NCBI GenBank assembly: GCA_016946835.1
Contig: JACVTC010000088.1
Span: forward strand, 87,501-100,000
Source: Neocallimastix lanati (nom. inval.)
Lineage: Eukaryota > Neocallimastigomycota > Neocallimastigomycetes > Neocallimastigales > Neocallimastigaceae
Direction: 5' to 3'
Length of the DNA: 12,500 bases
Shown here: in pieces, positions 1-7,882 of the stretch
Numbering within the stretch: the first letter of the stretch is position 1
How the letters are laid out: each line of letters starts with the position of its first letter
The notes under the pieces: generated by a model
What the model was told of the DNA's origin: nothing
Database searches by the model: none
What the model saw: the letters and a program-made list of their open reading frames with translations, nothing else
Made by a program: the position numbers and the translations under genes

Positions 1-33
1 GTTAAATTATGGTATAATTATTTAATTGATTTA

Positions 34-70
<37 letters not shown>

Positions 71-127
71 TGCCAATTTATTATCAATTAATATTTTTCT
101 AATCTTTTATAAATTAAAGATTATTCA
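1..127. repeat. AT-rich intergenic DNA with (AAT)n microsatellite
   Basis: A run of about eleven AAT/ATA triplets spans roughly 35-68, flanked by plain AT-rich sequence. There is no open frame of note. Triplet repeats of this kind are common in Dictyostelium both between genes and as Asn/Ile codon runs, but nothing here suggests translation. Confidence 0.7.
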
Positions 128-226
128 ATGAAACTAGTTTTAATAGAAATTTTTTTTTTAGTTATTTTTTTATTAAATCCTATTCCAGTTAGCGTTGGTT
201 CAAATTTTATATACTATCAACAATAA
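128..226 (+). CDS. Small ORF (32 aa) resembling a signal peptide; doubtful gene or 5' remnant
   Basis: An ATG at 128 opens a 32-codon frame ending in TAA at 224-226. The N-terminus reads MKLVLIEIFFLVIFLL, then the helix breaker NPIP and the small-residue stretch VSVGS before SNFIYYQQ. That order (Lys near the start, hydrophobic core, Pro, small residues) is what a cleavable secretory signal looks like. The codons are not simple repeats, unlike the surroundings. It could be a tiny secreted peptide, the first exon of a gene whose remainder has decayed, or chance. One alternative is a first exon ending near 187 (donor GTTAGC) joined in phase to an acceptor AG at 290-291, which opens a short Lys-rich frame, but that donor is poor. 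The start context (ttcaATG) is also weaker than the usual A-rich one. No homologue is recognised. Confidence 0.25.
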   Translation: MKLVLIEIFFLVIFLLNPIPVSVGSNFIYYQQ

Positions 227-428
227 TAGTAAAAATTTTTTATTGATATTATATTATTAATAATTTATTACATTTAATATCAAAATCCCAGGCTTCCAAA
301 ATTTTATTAATAATGGATGTTATTAAAAAGAATAAAGTCTTTAAAAAAAAAAAAAAAAAAAAAATTTTTTTTTTTATTTTAATAAAATTTTAGTTGTAAC
401 TATTTAACATTTTAGTAATAAAATAAAG

Positions 429-473
<45 letters not shown>

Positions 474-816
474 ATTATATTTTTAGTTGTTACCTATTAA
501 TTAAAAGATATTAAAATAAATAATAATATTAAAAATAAAAATAAAAAATAAAAAATAAAAAAAACTTTCGAACCATAAATCATAATCATTATATATACTT
601 ATTTTTAACCCTAATATATTATTAATATATCTATCTATAAATAATAATTATCAAGTTTTTAATTAGTTCAAAAATTCTTTCGTTAATTCCTATGATATAA
701 AAATTACTATTATTCAAATAATTAAATAATTATACATGGTAAATTATATTTTATAAATTATCTTTTTTTTTTATTTTTTTAATTTTTTTTTTTTATTTTA
801 AATTAAATATTAATAA
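227..816. other. Intergenic AT desert with long homopolymers
   Basis: Contains an A22-T11 junction (343-375), an uninterrupted A42 (429-470) and several AAAAT-type runs. A short moderately complex stretch at 560-720 has no usable ATG frame on either strand. On the minus strand near 560-575 there is a GGTTCGAAAG word followed by a T run, like a Pol III B box and terminator, but there is no A box or cloverleaf around it. Confidence 0.6.
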
Positions 817-1068
817 TTTAGTTTTTTTTTTTTTTTTTTTTTCAATTTAGAATGTCTAAAATGTTATTGGTTATTACTTTATTTATATTTATTTTATATA
901 ATTATTTTAATTATTTTATTTATTTTAATTATTTTATTTATTAATTATTATAATAATTATTATAATTATAATTATTTTAGTTCTATATTAAAAAATGATA
1001 AACGGCACACTTTAAAAGATATCTACATTATTTTTTATGGAAAATTTTTAATTAACTTTTTTTTATAA
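817..1068 (+). pseudogene. Possible decayed coding fragment (open frame without ATG)
   Basis: One frame stays open from 817 to a TAA at 1066-1068 (83 codons) but has no start codon. It begins in a T tract, gives FNLECLKCYW, passes through a low-complexity Leu/Ile/Tyr/Asn stretch made by ATT/TTA repeats, and ends with SSILKNDKRHTLKDIY, then IIFYGKFLINFFL. The 3' part uses varied codons (CGG, CAC, ACT, GGA), which stands out in this sequence. A T tract ending in AG at 849-850 and a second TTTTAG at 976-980 could be splice acceptors, so it could also be an exon remnant. An overlapping ATG frame at 852 gives a short hydrophobic peptide. The product is unknown, and chance cannot be excluded in DNA this biased. 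Confidence 0.2.
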
Positions 1069-1120
1069 AAGATTTTATAAAAGATAATATATGGAAAATT
1101 TTTAATTACTTTTTTTTTAT
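1036..1120. repeat. Short direct duplication (about 30 bp, two copies)
   Basis: The block TATGGAAAATTTTTAATTA followed by C and a T run occurs at about 1036-1065 and again at about 1090-1120, separated by AAAAGATTTTATAAAAGATA-type sequence. It overlaps the 3' end of the open frame at 817-1068, so that frame's last residues lie within the first copy. Confidence 0.7.
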
Positions 1121-3060
1121 ATATAATTATTTATTTTCTTTTTATAAAAAATTAATATTTAATTTTAATAATTTTTAAATAATTATTTTTATTAAAATGA
1201 GTTAAAACTTATTAATTATGATAATAATATATATAAAAAAAAAAATAAATAAATAAAAAAGTATAATTTAATAATAATTACAAGTATTATCAATCTATTT
1301 CCAATTATTTAATAATAGTATAACATATAGAGAATTATAATCAAATTCATAAAATATATGAAATATGTAAATGAAATAAATAAACAAAAATATAATTAAA
1401 ATAATTGAAAGAAAAAGTTTTTGTTTTTGTTTATTTTTATTTTTATTTTTTTTATTTACTTTTTATAAATAAAAAAAAAATTTAAATAATACATAAAAAT
1501 AGCATTACATATTAGTATTTTATATAGTGTATAATAAATTTTTTGCTATAAATATTATAAAATAAAAAATAGGTTTAAACAATTAATTATTATTATTCAC
1601 CTATGTATATACCTTTTTCTTTTTTATATGTAATTAAATAAACATAAAAAATAAAAATTTATATACATATATATTTTTATCACTAATTAAATTATAGAAT
1701 TAATTATATAAACATGAAAGAAAAGAAAAGAAAAAAGTAATAAAAGTTTATCAAAATAAATATACTAAGTAGAATATTAATCATTCCATATATAAAATAT
1801 AAAATTAATTTATAATATACAATAATTCAACTCTTTCATTAATATTTTTAAAAAAATGACATTATTATCTTTTTTTTTTAATTGTTAAAAATAATAAATA
1901 TATATTTATATATATATTAATTTATTAAATTTTATATTTTAAGGAGTTACTCTATTAAATTTTATAAAACAAACAAACAAAAAATAAATAAATAAATATT
2001 CATATATATAGAATATTAGAGTAAAAATGAATAGAAAAATTCATAATTAAAATTTATATATTAATTTTAGTGAAAAAAAAAAAGGATTAACAGTTTATTT
2101 CAAACAGCATATGTTTGTGTTTCATTAATTATTATTATTATTTTTTTTTAAAAAAAAAAGGGAAATTGAAATTGAACATAATTAATTTTCTATTTCATTT
2201 TTATTTCATTTTTATTTCATTTTTAATTTTAATTTTTATTTTTATTTTTTTTATATATAAAAAAAAAATAATAATAATAATAAAAGAAAAGAAAAGAATA
2301 TAATCTTATTTATTTTTATATGATTTTTTCTTCTTAAAAAAGATATATATATATATTAAATAAGTTTAACAGGAAAATATATTAAATAGCATAATTTTAA
2401 TTATAATTAAAAAATTGAATTAACGGATTTTTTATTTATTTTATTTTATTTTATTTATTTTTTTTTTTTTTTATTTAATTTTTAATTTTTAATCTTTTAT
2501 TTATTTATTTATTTGTCTAAGATAAGTATTATATTACATTATAATATCATAATTTAAATCATTTAAACATAATAATGTATAATTTTTATTTTATTCTTAT
2601 ATTTAACAATAATTTATTTGGTTTATTTATTGTTTTAGTGTAAAGTTATTGTTGATAATCAAATAATTTTAATTTTTTTTAAAAATAGTACATGAATAAA
2701 AAACAAAACAAAAACAAACAAACAAACAAGAAAAAAAAAAAAGAAAGGAAAGGATTTAATTATTGATATAAATCAGAATATATATGTTTAAAATCATTAA
2801 TAAAATGTTGATAAATATTTATAAAATTTAAAATAAAGATTATTTGATTTAAATCATTAAGAATAAAATCAAAATTATTAAGAAATAAATCACAATAATT
2901 TAAGTATTATAAACAGAAAATATTAAAGGAATACTAAATATATATATATATATATATATATTTTAAAAAAAGAAAGTATTTATTCTTCAATAATTCGATT
3001 ATTAATATTTAATAAAAAAAAAAATTGTTCATACTAAAAAAGTTTTATGTTTTTATATTA
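1121..3060. other. Intergenic AT desert, no gene seen
   Basis: Almost two kilobases of A/T with TATA-type alternations, TTTTA/TTTAT runs (2420-2515), AAAC repeats (1966-1984 and 2700-2730) and a TA dinucleotide run at 2938-2961. Open frames are short and made of Phe/Ile/Leu/Lys/Tyr/Asn repeats. A minus-strand frame without ATG (2906 to 2760, 48 codons) is the length expected by chance. I see no RNA gene. Confidence 0.6.
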
Positions 3061-3074
3061 AATCTCACCAATTA

Positions 3075-3260
3075 TATTTACTATTTAATTATTTATTATT
3101 TAATTATTTAATTATTTATTATTTGTTATCTATTAATTATTATTTATTATTTATTAATTATTATTTATAAAGTTCTATCATTATTTAATTATTTATTATT
3201 TAATTATTTATTATATATTATTTATTACTAATTATTTATTATTTATTATTTATTATTATT
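3075..3260. repeat. TTATTTAATTATT-type imperfect minisatellite
   Basis: About 185 bp of imperfect repeats built from ATTTATT and TAATTATT words, with a single-copy interruption (AAAGTTCTATCA) near 3168-3180. No coding potential is seen. Confidence 0.7.
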
Positions 3261-3414
3261 TTTTTTTTATCATAATTTAATATATAATATATAATATATA
3301 TTAATTTCATTTTATTTTCATATTAAATTTATTTTATTTTCATTTTTTTTTGTTTTATTTTTATTTTGTTTTGTTTTATTTTTATTTTTAAGTTATTTTT
3401 ATTTTTATATTTTA

Positions 3415-3431
3415 TAGATTAAATTAATCTA
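3415..3431. repeat. 8-bp inverted repeat TAGATTAA / TTAATCTA
   Basis: TAGATTAA (3415-3422) and TTAATCTA (3424-3431) are perfect complements around a single base. The same two arms, in swapped order, occur at 6120-6140. The function is unknown. Confidence 0.6.
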
Positions 3432-3474
3432 AAATTTTATTTATTGTCTTTTTTTTTTTCATTTAATATTATAG

Positions 3475-3534
3475 TTTTGTATGTTTGCTGCGGAAAGATA
3501 TCGGAGTCATTCAAAAGAGTGACAAAAAACTTTC
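3475..3534 (+). other. Unusual GC-richer island with a nested hairpin; coding remnant or small RNA
   Basis: About 50 bases here (TGCTGCGGAAAGATATCGGA and onward) have far more G and C than anything within several hundred bases. Two readings are possible. First, a T-rich tract ending in ATTATAG at 3474 looks like a splice acceptor, and the following frame (from 3476) reads FVCLLRKDIGVIQKSDKKLS before entering A/T homopolymers, so it could be an exon remnant. Second, GTCATTC (3506-3512) and GAGTGAC (3517-3523) form a 7-bp stem with one G-U pair around AAAA, enclosed by GAAAG (3493-3497) pairing with CTTTC (3530-3534), so it could be a folded RNA. An A12-T16 junction follows. No known family is recognised. 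Confidence 0.3.
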
Positions 3535-3562
3535 AAAAAAAAAAAATTTTTTTTTTTTTTTT

Positions 3563-3986
3563 CATTTTCTCATTTTCATATTCAATTCATTCATTAACTA
3601 TATTAATTAATTAATTAATTCATCTTATTTTTAATTTATAATTTATTTATCTATTTATAATTTATTTTTCATATGAACAGTAATAATTAATAAATTTTAA
3701 CTTTTTTTTCTTTTTTTTTAAATAAAAATTAAATAAAAATAAAAATAATAAACATTTTAAAATATATATATATATATATTAATATATATATTCATATTTA
3801 TGAATATTTATTAAATTTTACCATTTCATATATTTATATAAAACGAATAATTATAACAAAATATTTTTTTTTTTTAATTATAAACTTTACACATATTTTT
3901 TTTTCCAAAGTAAACAATAATAATATTACAAAAATATTGATAAATAATAATAATTAATAAAAAAAAAAAAAAATGGTGTGTAAATA
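3563..3986. other. Intergenic AT DNA, nothing recognised
   Basis: Contains TA runs (about 3760-3780), CATTTT words and an A tract before 3973. I see no coding frame or structured RNA. Confidence 0.6.
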
Positions 3987-4070
3987 ATGATTAATATGAA
4001 TACAATCTCAGCCTTGTTAGTCATTAATAAATTTACTTTATATGTAATTAGAAATTCTATAAACCATTGA
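3987..4070 (+). CDS. Tiny ORF (27 aa), doubtful
   Basis: An ATG at 3987 in the context aataATG opens a 27-residue frame (MINMNTISALLVINKF, then TLYVIRNSINH) ending in TGA at 4068. The codons are varied and non-repetitive and the start context is A-rich, but the frame is short and TGA is uncommon as a stop in this kind of genome. It may be a remnant or chance. No family is recognised. Confidence 0.15.
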   Translation: MINMNTISALLVINKFTLYVIRNSINH

Positions 4071-4160
4071 ATTAAATAAAAAATAAATAAAATAAATTAT
4101 TTTCAATCATACAAGTTTTATATACAAAATATTATATTTTACATATTTTAATATATTTTA

Positions 4161-4162
<2 letters not shown>

Positions 4163-4209
<47 letters not shown>
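4163..4209. repeat. (ATT)n microsatellite
   Basis: About fifteen uninterrupted ATT triplets. They are flanked by AT-rich DNA without frames of interest. Confidence 0.85.
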
Positions 4210-4670
4210 TTTTAAAAAATATATATATAAAAATTAAAGAAATGAATATACAGATACTTTTAATTTTATTTTAAAAGAAATATATATAAAATATTAAAAT
4301 GTATTATTTTTGTAAAATAAAATAAAATAAAATAAAATTTTCATTAATAATTAAAATAATTATTTTAAAATACAAAGAAGAAAAAACTTATTCTATAGAT
4401 ATCTTCTGGTAAAATAATATTATACATATATATATCAGTTATATCAATTATTAAAAAGTAAAAAGTTGAAGGGAAAATAATTAATAATTTAATTTATTTA
4501 TTAATATAAATTGAAAAAAAAAAAAAAAAAAAAAAAAAAATAGAAAGATAAAAAGATAGAAAGATAAAAAAAAAAAAAATTTAAAAATATAAAAAAATTG
4601 TGACATAAAAAAAAAATAATTATTACTCAATAATAATAATAAATAACAAATAATGAATAATAATAATAAA
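4210..4670. other. Intergenic AT DNA with A tracts, no gene seen
   Basis: Includes AAAAT repeats near 4316-4337, an A run of over 20 at about 4515-4540, and AAAGATA repeats (4543-4570). The minus-strand open frame covering 4481-4741 is translated poly-Phe/Leu/Ile from these tracts and the adjoining ATT-type repeats, and is not taken as a gene. Confidence 0.6.
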
Positions 4671-4815
4671 ATGATTGTATTGGTAATATTAATAATAATA
4701 AATAATAATAATAAAAAGATTGTATTTTGTAATATTAACACTAAATAATAAATAATAATAATAAAATGATTGTATTTTGTAATATTAACACTAAATAATA
4801 AATAATAATAATAAT
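4671..4815. repeat. 45-50 bp tandem repeat, three copies
   Basis: Copies start at about 4671, 4716 and 4766. Each has a GATTGTATT(TT)GTAATATTAA core followed by an AATAATAATA stretch. Copies two and three are nearly identical and share the CACTAAATAATAAATAAT segment, so the last duplication is recent. Length differences come from the triplet stretch. Confidence 0.85.
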
Positions 4816-4980
4816 AATAGTATCAAAAATATTAGTAATAGTGATAATAATTAAATTAATAATTGATAAAGTTCTTTAAATGGTAAAAGAAATGAGAAAA
4901 GAGTCAACATTTAAAAAAGAAAAAAAAATTTTTTTTATTTTTTTATACATTTTCAATATAACATCAATAAAAAAGAAATA

Positions 4981-5120
4981 AATTATTTATTTATTTATTT
5001 ATCTGTTTATTTATTTATTTATTATTTATTTATCCAATTATTTATTTATATATTTATTTATTTGTTTATTTATTTATTTATTTATTTATGTATTTATTTA
5101 TTTATTTATTTATTTATTTC
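4981..5120. repeat. (TTTA)n microsatellite
   Basis: About 140 bp of TTTA/ATTT tetranucleotides with sparse substitutions (CTG, CCAA, GTT, ATG). It ends at TTTCCTATTTTTAA. Confidence 0.9.
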
Positions 5121-5130
5121 CTATTTTTAA

Positions 5131-5241
5131 TATTGGATATTAGATGGAAAAAAAAATATATTTGAAATGCGTTACACAGTCCATAAATTAAAATTCACCC
5201 ATCAAACTAAAATTTTTAATTTTTTTTTAGTCAAACTTTAA
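5131..5241 (+). pseudogene. Possible decayed coding fragment (about 36 codons)
   Basis: The frame is open from 5131, just after a TAA, to a TAA at 5239-5241. It reads YWILDGKNIFE, then MRYTVHKLKFTHQTK, then IFNFFLVKL. The Met at 5167 could be a start, giving 24 residues, but its context (tttgaaATG) is ordinary. The residue mix (Trp, Asp, Gly, His, Gln, Thr) and codons such as CGT, TAC, GTC and ACC differ from the simple repeats on both sides, which is why it is listed. No family is recognised, and a chance frame is possible. Confidence 0.2.
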
Positions 5242-5455
5242 ATCATAATAAATTTTATTCATAATAAATTTTATATTAAAAAAAACAATTTCAACAACTA
5301 AAAATTATTAACAATTAAAATTTAAATTTAAAATTTTATTATTTTTTTTTTTTTTAATATCCATTTTTTTTTTTTTTTTTGAATTAAAAAAATCAAATTT
5401 GTTTCATTTTAAATGATTATTTTAAATGGTTTTAATTTACTGTTAAATTATTATT

Positions 5456-5640
5456 CACCATCACACCATCACCATCACCATCATTTAATATTGATTTATT
5501 TTATATTTATTTTATATTTATTTTATTTATTTATTTATTTTATTTATTTATTTTATTTATTTATTTTTTTATATTTATTTATTTATTTATTTTATATTTA
5601 TTTTATTTTATTTTATATTTTATTAATATTAATATTTTAA
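5456..5640. repeat. CACCAT run followed by (TTTAT/TTTA)n microsatellite
   Basis: CACCATCACACCATCACC-type sequence (5456-5484) is the only C-rich spot for hundreds of bases. It is followed by about 150 bp of TTTA/TTTTA repeats to 5640. Together they create a 75-codon frame (5413-5640) encoding seven His and then poly-Phe/Leu/Ile/Tyr. I read this as translated microsatellite rather than a gene, since apart from a short N-terminal stretch nothing in it is non-repetitive. Confidence 0.7.
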
Positions 5641-5746
5641 AATTTTTTTTTATCATATGTGGTTTTATTTTTTATTTTTCTCCTCTAAATTAATTATTGT
5701 TCAATTTAATAATGAAATTTTAATATTTTAATGATTTAATAAATTG

Positions 5747-5863
5747 GATATATTTATTATATATTTATTATATATTTATTATATATTTATTATATATTTA
5801 TTATATATTTATTATATATTTATTATATATTTATTATATATTTATTATATATTTATTATATAT
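5747..5863. repeat. 11-bp tandem repeat, about 10.6 copies
   Basis: The unit TATATTTATTA is repeated head to tail with almost no variation over about 117 bp. The homogeneity indicates recent expansion. Confidence 0.9.
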
Positions 5864-6119
5864 GAAATAAATTGTTTATTGAATATTTTTTAATTTTTTT
5901 TTTAATATTTTTAATAATAAATTTTGTTTAAATGTTACCCAAAAATAATAATAAAATAAAAAAAAAAAACAAGAAAATTTTTTTATTTTTTATTTTTATA
6001 TTTTATATTTTACATCTTTTATTTTATATTTTTAATAATTAATTTTTTATTTTTTTTTAATTTTTTTTTCTGAGAAGTTTTTAATTATTAAAATAAAATT
6101 AAAAAAAAAAAAAAAAAAT
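5864..6119. other. Intergenic AT DNA, nothing recognised
   Basis: Made of TTTTA runs and A/T homopolymers, including an A18 just before the inverted repeat at 6120. A TACCC word near 5936 resembles part of the Dictyostelium upstream element of small RNA genes, but no RNA-like sequence follows. Confidence 0.55.
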
Positions 6120-6140
6120 TTAATCTAAAAATTAGATTAA
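6120..6140. repeat. 9-bp inverted repeat TTAATCTAA / TTAGATTAA
   Basis: The arms are perfectly complementary around an AAA loop. They contain the same 8-mers (TTAATCTA and TAGATTAA) as the inverted repeat at 3415-3431, in reverse order. Confidence 0.6.
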
Positions 6141-6147
6141 TTTGTAG

Positions 6148-6246
6148 AAGAATCTTATTAAATATAAAAAAAAGTATTTAAAATTTATACAAGAAAATAT
6201 TCAAAGACGGCTATCGAGAAGAAATATTGATTTATTAATAAAATAA
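6148..6246 (+). pseudogene. Possible exon remnant (about 32 codons)
   Basis: After TTTGTAG (an acceptor-like AG at 6146-6147) a frame stays open to a TAA at 6244. It reads KNLIKYKKKYLKF, then IQENIQRRLSRRNIDLLIK. The central CAAAGACGGCTATCGAGAAG is the only G/C-containing patch for hundreds of bases. The charged, helix-prone peptide looks protein-like but matches no family I recognise, there is no start codon, and the preceding sequence is not pyrimidine-rich. Confidence 0.2.
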
Positions 6247-6764
6247 AAAAAAAATTAAAAAATAATAAAAATAATAAAAATATATATATATTTATTATTA
6301 TTATTATTATTATTATTTTAATATTTTATTAAATATTATATAAACAACTGTATATCCTGTTAATTTTTTATTTTATCTTATTTTTTTTTTTTTATTTTTT
6401 TAAAAAAATTTTATTTAAAAGAATAACAATATAAAGAAAAAAATAAAATAAAATAAAATGATTATATGTTCAATATGTTGAGTATTTTTTAAATAAATAT
6501 AATCTATCAATTTATATTTAAAATAATTATAATAATAATTAATTTTTTTATTTTATAGTACATTATTTTAATTATTAATAATAATAGTTATAAAAATAAA
6601 TATATGTATATATACATATATACATTTTATTAGATTTCATCTTCAATTTCAATAATATATATATAAATCTATTAGTTTAAAATTATTTTTTTTTTTAAAA
6701 AAAAAATAATAATTATACCAATACTATTAATATTTAATAATATTATTTTTAATTTTTATTTCAT
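6247..6764. other. Intergenic AT DNA with (TTA)n, nothing else recognised
   Basis: Contains a TTA/ATT triplet run (about 6290-6317), TTTTATTTTA words, a TATATGTATATATACATATA-type palindromic stretch near 6600-6625 and a T10-A9 junction at about 6688-6706. I see no gene. Confidence 0.55.
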
Positions 6765-6993
6765 AAGAATAAAAGTAAATTGAAAATTATTACAATATTA
6801 TTATATTACATTACAAATAAAATAATTTTATAAAAGTAAATTATTTTATAAATTCAATCAAATATATATATATGTAACTTTTATTCAAAAGAATAAAAGT
6901 AAATTCAAAATTACTACAATATTATTATATTACATTACAAATAAAAATAATTTTATAAAAGTAAATTATTTTATAAATTCAATCAAATATATA
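6765..6993. repeat. Tandem duplication of about 105 bp upstream of the gene
   Basis: Copy one runs about 6765-6868 and copy two about 6889-6993, with a start-to-start distance of 124 bp. Both begin AAGAATAAAAGTAAATT, contain ATTATTATATTACATTACAA, and end TTATAAATTCAATCAAATAT. They differ by only a few substitutions and one A. It ends less than 100 bp before the start codon at 7088, so any regulatory site in it is present twice. Confidence 0.9.
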
Positions 6994-7039
6994 ATAGTAA
7001 TATATATTCCTACTATTATTATCACTACTGTTGTAAAAT

Positions 7040-7087
7040 TATTTATATTTATATATATATATATAAATATAAATATATAGAGCAAAA
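7040..7087 (+). promoter_or_regulatory. Likely core promoter / 5' leader of the membrane-protein gene
   Basis: TTATATTTATATATATATAT-type sequence (7044-7066) with TATAAAT just after lies 20-45 bp before the ATG, followed by GAGCAAAA directly at the start codon. Dictyostelium promoters usually carry a TATA-like box and A-rich leaders, which fits. In DNA this AT-rich the TATA match has little specificity. The A-rich bases before ATG are the stronger signal. Confidence 0.4.
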
Positions 7088-7844
7088 ATGATTGAGGAAA
7101 AACATATAGATGATATATTTGGTACTTTTTTAAATATTACAGTGGATATACTAGATAATGTTAACGATACACAGCACTATATACCAGGTTTAACATTTAT
7201 TTTAGTACTCTATGTATACCAAATCATTGGCGAAGGAAGAGTTTGGAAGTATTTATTAAGTGCCACATTTTTTGGGTTTCTGGGCTCTCTATTGACAGCG
7301 GTGTTCAATGCTTGTAAAGGCTATTTTCCTCTTGATTATATATTACAAATTAAATGGTTTGAGGCTATATCTTGGCATTTAAATGAATATGGCTATGTAT
7401 ATATCTCATATCTAAAATTACGAATTGTGGTTAATGAATTACAAAAAAATTATTGGAAATATATTATGAATGGAGTCTTCCTATATAACTTAATCGTACG
7501 GTTAATAATTGCTACAGTAACCATAGTCGGAAGAAAAAATAGTGCAGGGTCCCATTTATTAGGTTTTACTTTTTTTCCTTTGTCGATCGTTGAAATAGTA
7601 TTCATGTTTTTAATTATTAAAACATTTATTAAACAAACCAACGGAAGTAAAATTCAAAAAAGTATTATTAATACGATGATGACAAGCTCTCTAACTCGAA
7701 TGTTTTTAGGTAAATATTCTTTATATTTTAATTTACATTATATACTTAAATATTATTATACAATTATTAAAAATCATTTTATTTAATTGTTTGATTGTTT
7801 GTTTGATGGTTTGATGATTTGATTTTATATATATATATATATTA

Positions 7845-7882
<38 letters not shown>

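Noticed and set aside
550-640. Minus-strand GGTTCGAAAG followed by a T tract, resembling a tRNA B box and terminator
   Set aside because: There is no A box, acceptor stem or cloverleaf pairing around it.
2115-2303. Plus-strand 62-codon frame
   Set aside because: It lacks an ATG at its start and is made of Phe/Ile/Lys runs from T and A tracts and AAT repeats.
2760-2906. Minus-strand 48-codon open stretch (YCDLFLNNFDFILND region)
   Set aside because: It has no start codon, and open stretches of this length are expected several times by chance across six frames at this base composition.
4481-4741. Minus-strand 86-codon frame
   Set aside because: It is entirely poly-Phe/Leu/Ile from A tracts and AAT-type tandem repeats read backwards.
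5195-5210. ACCCATCAA as an upstream element of Dictyostelium small RNA genes
   Set aside because: It does not match the remembered consensus exactly, and the downstream sequence shows no structured RNA.
5413-5640. 75-codon frame with a seven-His run
   Set aside because: The His run is a CACCAT microsatellite and the rest is translated TTTA repeats. Apart from a short N-terminal stretch there is no non-repetitive protein sequence and no gene-like context.
7450-7641. Minus-strand frame opposite exon 1
   Set aside because: It is a shadow of the well-supported + strand coding exon, with no paralogue support in the pseudogene copy.
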